Positions 57,341-64,000 of a stretch of 64,000 nt of DNA are shown here, piece by piece (position 1 is the first letter of the stretch; the number at the start of each line of letters is the position of its first letter). The position numbers and the translations under genes were made by a program. The notes under the pieces are model-generated. The model saw only the letters and a program-made list of their open reading frames with translations, made no database searches and was not told the origin of the DNA. Source of the DNA: Perilla frutescens (taxonomy: Eukaryota > Streptophyta > Magnoliopsida > Lamiales > Lamiaceae); NCBI GenBank assembly GCA_026008535.1, contig BRKX01000011.1:18050001-18114000 (forward strand), given 5' to 3'.

Positions 57341-58504
57341 AAAGAACATCAATAGAAGAATTAGAGATTTGGCATCAGAAGCTTGGACACATTCACTTCA
57401 GAAATATCCAGAAGATCATCAACAAAGAGATAGTTAGAGGAATTCCCCAGATCAAGGTTAGAAGAGATAAGGTATGTAGTCCTTGCCAGATTGGAAAGTA
57501 GATAAGATCCCGGTACAAAGAAGTTCAGGATAGAACTTCTAAGAGAATTTTAGATCTCCTACATATGGATCTAATGGGACCAATGGCTGTAGAAAGCTAC
57601 GGGGGAAATAAGTATGTCCTTGTTTGTATAGATGACTTCTCAAAATTCACCTGGGTAGACTTTCTCAGAGATAAGACTGAGACATTCATGGCATTTAAGA
57701 AACTGGCCTGCAAGATCACAGTGGAAAAAGATCAGCAAATTATCATAATTCGAAGTGATCATGGAAAAGAGTTTGAAAATCAGTACTTTGATGATTTCTG
57801 CCATGAGTACTCAGCTTCAAAGACTCCACAGCAGAATGTAGTAGTTGAAAGAAAGAACATAACTCTACAAGAGATGGCTAGAACTATGATTGCTACAAAA
57901 GGAGTTGTCTCAATGTTCTGGGCAGAAGCTATCAACACTACATGTCACATCAGCAATCGAGTTCATCCCAGACCAAGTACCTTCACTACTCCATATGAAA
58001 TTTGGTATAAAAAGAAACCAACTATGAAGTACTTCCATGTGTTTGGAACCACTTGCTATATTCTTAATGATAGAGCAAGATGGACAACAGAGGAGTAGAA
58101 AAAATGTTTGTAGGATACTCCAGAAACAGTAAATCATACATGATTTACAACAAAGAAACCAAGGCAGTAGTAGAATCAGTCAATGACAGATTTGATGATC
58201 AGGATGATACTATTAACTCCACAAAAAATGATGTACATACAGATGTATTTGAACATTCTGATGTACATGATGACACAGAAAGTGAAACAAAAGATCAGGA
58301 AGTTAAGCAAAGAAAGCCTTCACGATAGATTATCAAAGATCATCCGACTACTAAAGTTATAGGGGATATCCATGAAGGGAGAAAGACTAGAAGCAGACTC
58401 GGGAAAAGATTACATGAAGAAATATACAATGTCTATTTTACATCTAAGATAGAGACCAAGAATGTTCAAGAAACTCTAATGGATATCTACTGGATTGAAG
58501 TAAT
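57341..58504 (+). pseudogene. pol: Integrase region of element 2, truncated before RT
   Basis: Zinc-binding part: IWHQKLGHIHFRNIQKI and CSPCQIGK, then a stop. Core (57565-58098): VCIDDFSKFTWVDFL (first Asp), IIRSDHGKEFENQ (second Asp), KTPQQNVVVERKNITLQEM (Glu). A frameshift near 58075 leads to EKMFVGYSRNSKSYMIYNKE. The sequence ends in the linker (KRLHEEIYNVYFTSKIE, DIYWIEVM) at 58504. The RT that should follow is absent. Confidence 0.9.
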
Positions 58505-58932
58505 GCATATGACCTATTTCTATAGTTTGGTTCATAATGTAAAAAATTATGGCTCTTTTAAAGCTGACTACCTTAAAGATTTGTGTTGCCCGCATGTACC
58601 CATATCCATTGTACGAAAAAATCACGCAATCACTAGGTTTAGACCTTGTGTCTCATGACCATAAAGGTTATCATATATATGACTTGTTTGGTCAGTTAAA
58701 CAATCCATCGAATGAAAAATGTATGTCATTCAGTTTCTTAATGTTGAACCAAACAAGGTTCAATATAAAACCTACATAGTTATGGCTTTACTAATAAACC
58801 TATTTAACCTATAAAAAAGGTTCACTTCATTCTTCAAAACTAAAGTGATTTTGTTGAAGGTTTCTTCTTTCCCTACGTTTATATATTTGTTCCGTGATTT
58901 CACGATACTGGAATATGAAGAAACACTTCGAT
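58505..58932. repeat. Duplicated block A, copy 2
   Basis: This matches 49577-50012. It begins at the truncation point of element 2. The open frame 58549-58779 is not conserved in copy 1 and is rejected as a gene. Confidence 0.88.
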
Positions 58933-59463
58933 GATAATGTTTTATTTGGTAATAAAATTATCATAACCTTCTTATTAAATTCTTGTTACAACTTTTAATC
59001 TCATATACTGGTCGTATTATTTTTTCAAATAACAGACATAATCGGTAATGTAGAATCTCATAGTGAGCCTCAAGAAAAAATATTGAACGGGTGAAATACG
59101 AAGTTGGTTAATGTTATAAGTGATCTCATGTATATTTATATCGTCAATATTTCAATGGTTCTTTTCAATCTGTAATTAACTTTTATTTCATATTCTTTTT
59201 ATTAGAAGTCAACTAGATGCTACATTATAGGTTGAATCTGTTGTTATGTTAGTTAACATTTTCAAGAAAAAAACATTACATTCAATCATAATTGTGTTGT
59301 AGTTATGCCGTGAGAGAAATTTTCAAGGTAGAATATTAAAACACGTATAAAATTATGTTAATTATTTAATAACTAAACAAAATAATTATGATTATTTTTT
59401 CTTCTTACACGTCATATTCGTGTGTCAAACACTTTTGGGGTTACAAAACTATTTTTGAATGCC
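58933..59463. other. AT-rich stretch between blocks A' and B'
   Basis: About 530 bases with no feature. The corresponding place in copy 1 is occupied by the Athila relic. Confidence 0.5.
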
Positions 59464-59635
59464 AACATACAAGTGATTGTTAATTTTAAAGAAATGCATT
59501 TATAAATATTATTTGATTCATATATGTGATGTCCTTTTTAATTAGACTCATAATTAAGCTTGAATTATTTTTAACCGCATGCCCCATGCTTTATAAGTCA
59601 CAACCAATTAATTAGTTATTATTTTTCTATCAATC
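59464..59635. repeat. Duplicated block B, copy 2
   Basis: This matches 53958-54127. Unlike copy 1 it continues uninterrupted into TTAAATTC and the next exon. Confidence 0.9.
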
Positions 59636-59664
59636 TTAAATTCATTTTTTGTTATGTTCTTCAG

Positions 59665-59748
59665 GTTTGGGCGGTTGAGGTTTTCTCAAAATTAGGCCAA
59701 CCTCCCGCGTTAAGGACTATACGAGTTGGTGCCCAGAGTGTTGTGTTG
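59665..59748 (+). pseudogene. Candidate exon of the DUF1985/Ulp1 transposon-type gene
   Basis: 84 bases bounded by TTATGTTCTTCAG (acceptor-like) and GTATGT (donor-like), open in one frame: VWAVEVFSKLGQPPALRTIR then VGAQSVVL. A VWAxEVFxxLG segment is what I would expect just after DUF1985 in such genes (from memory). It is too short for domain assignment alone. It probably follows the exon at 49146-49503 across an intron now filled by insertions. The sequence around 59900-60020 (LDKEVQAFEVASSHFSLDGV) may be the next exon. Confidence 0.45.
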
Positions 59749-60329
59749 GTATGTACTTTGTGTAACAAGATTTGATGAGTTGAAGAAATTCTTTCGTACT
59801 GGAATTGACCACAAAGTGGTTCGTACTATTTTTTAAAAAAAATTATGTTTTACCATTTTAAAGTTAAATTTTTACTAATATATAAAATGACAACGAGTGT
59901 TAAACCTCTTGGACAAAGAGGTTCAAGCATTCGAGGTTGCCTCCTCGCATTTTTCATTAGATGGTGTTGTTGATGATGTTGTCGGTGGTGGTGTTAATAG
60001 TGTTGTCAGTGGTGTCGACAACACTTCATTTCGAGCAGGGTATTTATGAGCAAAGAGACAAATCGATTATGAGAATTTTATTGACTCCAAAGTAGTTTCC
60101 AACAAAAGTCGTGTGTTGTAGTCAAACACTCAAAAGTAAACCTACCATGAAACAAGTTGGGGTCCAAGTAAGAATGGATGAGATAGTGCTACCAATGCAA
60201 ACACAAGAAACCATTCATGTAAGGAATGTCTTTGTACTACTCATATTATAGCAAAATTATAATTTTTGTAATTTTCATCGGAAATTATTGATACTACCTC
60301 AGAGGAGTTAGATAAAGAGATTTTCAACA
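59749..60329 (+). other. Degenerate interior of the DUF1985/Ulp1 gene
   Basis: One short frame near 59890-60000 has a coiled-coil-like, Val/Asp-rich stretch (LDKEVQAFEVASSHFSLDGV). The rest has stops in all frames. Low confidence that any of it is exon. Confidence 0.3.
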
Positions 60330-60337
60330 CTATCTTA
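60330..60337. repeat. Target-site duplication of the hAT MITE (left)
   Basis: CTATCTTA is repeated exactly at 60864-60871. Confidence 0.95.
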
Positions 60338-60863
60338 TAGGGGTGAGCATTCGGTTTTTCGGTTCGGTTCGGTCCCGAACATGTTAGAACCGAAAAAACT
60401 GAAATTTTTAAAAATCAAACCGAACCGAAATATTTCGATTCGGTTCGGTTTTGAACCAAAATTTTTCTTAAATTTTTTTATTTTTTTTTTGTTGCTTTAA
60501 ATTCTCTTCATTCGATATAATTAAATATGTACTAGTATGAATTATTTAATTATGAAGATTCAAGTTTAAAAAACACCAATAGACAATTGAATAAAGTCCA
60601 AAAAGGTATAAATTCCAACAAAACAAAATCGAATACACTATAAAGTCCAACAAAGTTGAGTATTTTTATTGCTAATATATATAAATTTGGTTTTTCGGTT
60701 CGGTTCGGTTATTTTCTCTCTGGACCGAACCGAAACCGAAAACCGAATTTTTACTAGAAAAAAAACCGAACCGAACCGAATTTTGAAAAGAACCGAACCG
60801 AAAAAACTGAATTAATTCGGTTCGGATCGGTTTTCGATTATCGGTACTTTTTGCTCACCCCTA
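60338..60863. mobile_element. hAT-type MITE, 526 bp
   Basis: Ends TAGGGGTGAGCA and TGCTCACCCCTA are perfect inverted repeats, with a perfect 8 bp duplication as expected for hAT elements. The arms next to the ends are rich in GGTTCGGTT on one side and AACCGAACC on the other, so most of the element can fold back. It has no ORF and must be moved by a transposase from elsewhere. Confidence 0.95.
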
Positions 60864-60871
60864 CTATCTTA
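60864..60871. repeat. Target-site duplication of the hAT MITE (right)
   Basis: Exact copy of 60330-60337. Confidence 0.95.
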
Positions 60872-61740
60872 GATGGGAAGATTATACATACTTACATGCA
60901 TCATGATTAGAACTCAAAGAAAAAGAGCTCTACAAATAATATGATAACATTCTTATATGTCCCAAACACGAGAGGCAACCTAGAAAGTCATTCATTTCGC
61001 CATACACCATTCCATGTACATGAAGAAACCAGAAGACTAACATGATGATTGTTTTTTCGGTTTTGAAGGATAAGTTTGATCCTATAAAGAAATATAATGC
61101 TAAATTAATTTATTGAAAAGTTTAAAGAATGGTATGATGTTGCTCGTTGGTTAAAGATGTAATATCTTTTATTGCGTTCGTAAATTATTAGGTAAATTGT
61201 AATATTACTAGATTTATGATGTGATAATTTAAGTGCCAAATTAATTTTGTGTAGCCGAGTGGAGATATGCATACCTATAAAATGCATAAATCGTATATAT
61301 ATAGATATGTTTAGATAAATTTTGAATCAAACAAAGTTAGCTCTCAAACGTGGTACATGTACTTTAACTCTCATTATTTTCTTTTTTTTTTCCTTCAACT
61401 ATATGATAGTTAATGATATTATTTTTATTTGCCAAAATGCTATAATTCGGAACTATTGCAATCTACAAAAGTTTAATTTATATTGATAAAGTAGAAACAT
61501 CATTTAAGGGATTATGCATCATGTCATTTTTTATGTGGAGAAGCTGAAAACTCATTAGATATAATGATATTTACAAATTTTATTCATCACATTAAAATAG
61601 TTATAATAACTAAACATAATTAGTTTAACATTCTTCTAATAGCACCAAGCCCGTAAATAATCGAAAACCAAATCTTACAAACCTTTGTCTGCTAAAAAAT
61701 TAAGATCCATTTCTGCATTTGACTATATCATTTGTCTACT
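60872..61740. other. AT-rich DNA without a recognisable gene
   Basis: Nothing supported on either strand. It may be intron or decayed interior of the surrounding transposon-type gene. Confidence 0.4.
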
Positions 61741-61744
61741 GAGT

Positions 61745-62180
61745 TCGTGTTAGAATGTGAATGTTTTGCTAAACATGTTGATTCTGAAGAGGTTAGAAAC
61801 TCATTCATCATTTCTATTCGGATGGATCATATTAGAAAGCTTGTGTTGGGTAAGTTCAAAAAATATGTATTATATTGATTATGTTCTCTCAATGAAAGTA
61901 TTTCAAGTATTATTATATTGTGTTTACAGTCAACACTCGGGCAGAAGAATTTCTAAAGTGCATCAACGTTATCGTTAAAGTATGTGGACGGTGCTCTGCC
62001 TAAGTAGGGGCAAGGCTTGGCATATAGTTGGCAAAGTTTATGGTGTGGCTCATGTGTTGAAATGCCACTGGGTAGCATATGATATGAGGAACATAGTGTC
62101 AAAGTCTACGATTTCATGTATCGCAACAATAAATGGGTTATAATTGCACAATTGAAAATTATTTGTGCTTCTTGTCAGGG
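61745..62180 (+). pseudogene. Ulp1-like (C48) protease remnant of the DUF1985/Ulp1 gene
   Basis: A frame from 61745 gives FVLECECFAKHVDSEEVRNS up to a donor-like GTAAGT (about 61850), with an acceptor-like GTGTTTACAG ending near 61929. Further on, 62027-62086 reads VGKVYGVAHVLKCHWVAYDM. A one-base frame change then gives EEHSVKVYDF. The CHWV motif with its His and the VYD motif with its Asp, about ten residues apart after correction, are what I expect at the catalytic His and Asp of a Ulp1 peptidase. The catalytic Cys part is not found before the LTR-like sequence starts at 62244. It is distinct from the Ulp1 remnant in the CACTA element. Confidence 0.5.
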
Positions 62181-62243
62181 TTGTGTAAACAAGTAAACAT
62201 ATGGAGCTGTAAGAAATTCACATTCAAATTAAAAGTTAATTGG

Positions 62244-63223
62244 TGTTGGGAAAAACTATCAAGGTAGCCCAACTGATGGTTTTGATGAAATGTCAAAACA
62301 TATGGAAAAGCTCTATGAAAAACTACATGTTATTCAGGCTGGAAGTCGGAGTAATGACCAAGTAAGACTTCAAATCTCAGCTCAGCTGAAGCGAAAGTCA
62401 ATTGCCTTGGAGCATGGTCAACCAGTTGAAGAGGATGTCTCAACCAGACCAGTCAGTGTCAACTCTTCAAAGCTTAAGTAAAGCGAAAGGGAAAAGAGAA
62501 TATTGAAGATTGGAAAGCATCCACAGATGAGTAATCATCAGTCTAAGTTAAAGGCCAAGAAAGACTGATGAAGAGTCAGCTTAAAAGCTTAAAACTAAAC
62601 TGAACTGATCAAAGATCAATCAGTTGGGAGAAAAGCTCAATAGAAAAGTCGACTGGAATCTAGAGCTGAAAACTTTAAAGCTAAGTTGCTAAAGATCCAG
62701 AGCTGAAGATCAAGGCAGCTGAATTGGACCATTCCAGAACTGAAGCTTGAGACAGCTGAGGAACTGCCAACTGGACAATCTTAGAGCTAAAAGCCGAGAC
62801 AGCTGAGAACCCATCAGCTGAAGTCCAAAACTGATAGCCGAAATAACTGCTCTCTGACAAGCAGTCATTGAAGATCCTGACAGGAAATCTTTGAAATATC
62901 CTGACGATCTTGGAGCAGAAGCCATTAAATTCAATGGCTAGTTCATTCAAAGCTTCAACGGCTACAAGCATTAAACTGCCATCGATGAAATCAATCGAAC
63001 CACCAATCAGTAGATCCTAACGGTCACAGAGATCACTCATCTATATAAAGGGAGTGAATAAACTGACTTAAAAACTTGAACTTTCGTGTGGAATATATGA
63101 GGCTCTTGACTCGCGTAGAAAGCTTATCTGTGCACTGATTAGTTGAGACTGAAAGCCTGAAGGCTTTGCTTGTTAGTGCGACTTGTGTGCTATAGTATGC
63201 AGTTTAAGAGCATGCAAAAGCTT
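62244..63223 (+). repeat. LTR-like sequence with promoter (tentative)
   Basis: It starts TGTTGGGAAAAAC, a common copia LTR start. It is rich in CAGCTGA / AACTGA words and has a TATA box TATATAAAG at 63042-63050 followed by the sort of leader seen in LTRs. No second LTR copy lies in the window to prove it. The open frame 62290-62481 inside it is probably chance. Confidence 0.45.
63042..63050 (+). promoter_or_regulatory. TATA box of the LTR-like sequence
   Basis: TATATAAAG in the context CATCTATATAAAGGGAG, about 800 bases from the putative LTR start. Confidence 0.5.
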
Positions 63224-63892
63224 TAATCAGAAAGTACTGATCAGGAGTCAACTGAACCATCAGTTCTCCCTAAAGAAACTCCTGCAGCTCTAACTGAGCC
63301 TTCCTCTCCACTAGCTACTGAAGAAATGACTATTGAAGAACCAACTGATCAAGCAGTCCAACTGGAAGCTCAACCAGAAGTGATGGATATTGTGGTCTTT
63401 GCTGATCCTGTCCAGATAGCACTTCAAGCTCAAGCTCAAGCTGAACCAGAGACTCCCCCTAAGTCAAGTCACAATGAGACAATTGATCTGGGAGATGCAG
63501 ATCAGTTAGCAGCTAAATTAGCTGAGAAGACAGCTGAGTAATCGAAGACAGTGCCATGTGAGCAACTAGAAGCAGCTGAAGGAGGCGATGAGGCATCGTC
63601 CAGAGGAGAAGAGTTGCAACTGGCCATCGTAACTGATCAGTCAAGCCCGACAGGAACAATCCAAACTGACGATCAATCCAGAAGTCCAACAGGCCAGATA
63701 ATAGCTCATCATGAAGAGCTAATTCAGAGCTTACAACAGCAAGTGAAGAGGCATGAGAAGCTAATCAGAAAGCTTCAAACTCATGCGGGACTCCAATCAA
63801 CTGACGGTGAGTCCTCTAGCTCTGATGAAGATGGCAGTAGCCCCACTATGCCTGCTGCCAAGAGGAGAAAGACTGAACACAAGGAAGACTGA
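63224..63892 (+). pseudogene. C-terminal part of an acidic, coiled-coil retroelement ORF
   Basis: One frame is open from just after a TAA at about 63221 and is interrupted only by TAA at 63539-63541, ending at TGA 63890-63892. The first half is Pro/Glu/Ala-rich and acidic (EEPTDQAVQLEAQPEVMD, QAQAQAEPETPP). The second half has a predicted coiled coil (HHEELIQSLQQQVKRHEKLI), an acidic Ser run (ESSSSDEDGSS) and a basic nuclear-localisation-like end (PAAKRRKTEHKED). No enzyme domain is visible. It resembles the low-complexity C-terminal parts of third ORFs in Sirevirus-type elements, such as 5454-7659. The N-terminal part is missing because LTR-like sequence precedes it directly. Confidence 0.5.
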
Positions 63893-64000
63893 GAGCTAGA
63901 TCAAGCGAAGCTGATTCAAGACTCTTTAGTTATTTTCTTGTGATTCAGTGTCTTCAAAATTTCTTTTTGGAAATAAAATTCTATTTACAAAATAAATGAC
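63893..64000 (+). other. 3' flank of the last ORF
   Basis: T-rich sequence with AATAAAATTC (63971-63980) near the window end. It could include a polyadenylation signal, or precede a 3' LTR outside the window. Confidence 0.35.

Larger units (their letters stand above)
54128..58504 (+). mobile_element. Sirevirus-like copia element 2, 3'-truncated
   Basis: It has a complete 5' LTR, a primer-binding site, gag, protease and integrase, and then stops before the reverse transcriptase at 58504. It is closely related to element 1 in DNA and protein. RT, RNase H, any third ORF and the 3' LTR are missing. The break joins element sequence to duplicated block A' with shared bases TGCA at the junction. 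Confidence 0.92.

Noticed and set aside
58549..58779. 76-codon frame in block A'
   Set aside because: It is not open in the duplicate block A, so it is not under coding constraint.
62290..62481. 63-codon frame in the LTR-like region
   Set aside because: Short, no domain, and inside the putative LTR.

Overview
This is plant nuclear DNA, almost certainly from an angiosperm. It is AT-rich and densely packed with decayed transposable elements of plant-specific lineages: Sirevirus-type and other Ty1/copia, Tekay/Del chromovirus and Athila Ty3/gypsy, a LINE with an RNase H domain, a CACTA transposon, a hAT MITE and a DUF1985/Ulp1 transposon gene. Several primer-binding sites match the plant initiator-methionine tRNA. 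I see no intact host gene, rRNA, tRNA gene or CRISPR array. The species cannot be named from the sequence.

Layout. 1-8908: Sirevirus-like copia element 1, whose 5' LTR is cut by the window edge. It has decayed gag and pol, an extra third ORF (5454-7659) and a 3' LTR. 8909-12975: AT-rich DNA with a MITE-like inverted repeat, a TG/GA microsatellite and a 5'-truncated LINE on the minus strand (11303-12403). About 12975-37553: one Athila/Tat-like LTR relic cut into three pieces by two large insertions. These are a copia element on the minus strand (13217-22925, itself hit by a LINE 3' end at 19084-19459) and a 13.4 kb Tekay/Del element (23287-36677, itself hit by a 1.58 kb solo-LTR-like insert at 31052-32628). 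Target-site duplications fix the order of most of these events.

37530-47025: a 171 bp tandem duplication, AT-rich DNA, and a reversed Sirevirus-type LTR split by a 5.28 kb CACTA element (39577-44856). The CACTA keeps the last two exons of a Ulp1-like protease. A second LTR of the same copia family follows (45581-47025). 47161-48380: a second copy of the dissected LTR family. 49140-62180: exons of a degenerate DUF1985/Ulp1 transposon-type gene. One intron has been partly duplicated and stuffed with an Athila 3' end (50013-53957) and a 3'-truncated second Sirevirus (54128-58504). A hAT MITE (60338-60863) lies further on. 62244-64000: an LTR-like stretch followed by the C-terminal part of another acidic, coiled-coil ORF.

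Every coding region seen belongs to a mobile element and carries nonsense or frameshift mutations, so no functional pathway is encoded. The most informative points are the nested insertion history, an ORF between the primer-binding site and gag in the Tekay element, the third ORF of the Sirevirus, the DUF1985/Ulp1 gene with its rearranged intron, and palindromic GC-rich motif arrays shared by unrelated LTR families. Boundaries marked approximate were placed by eye.
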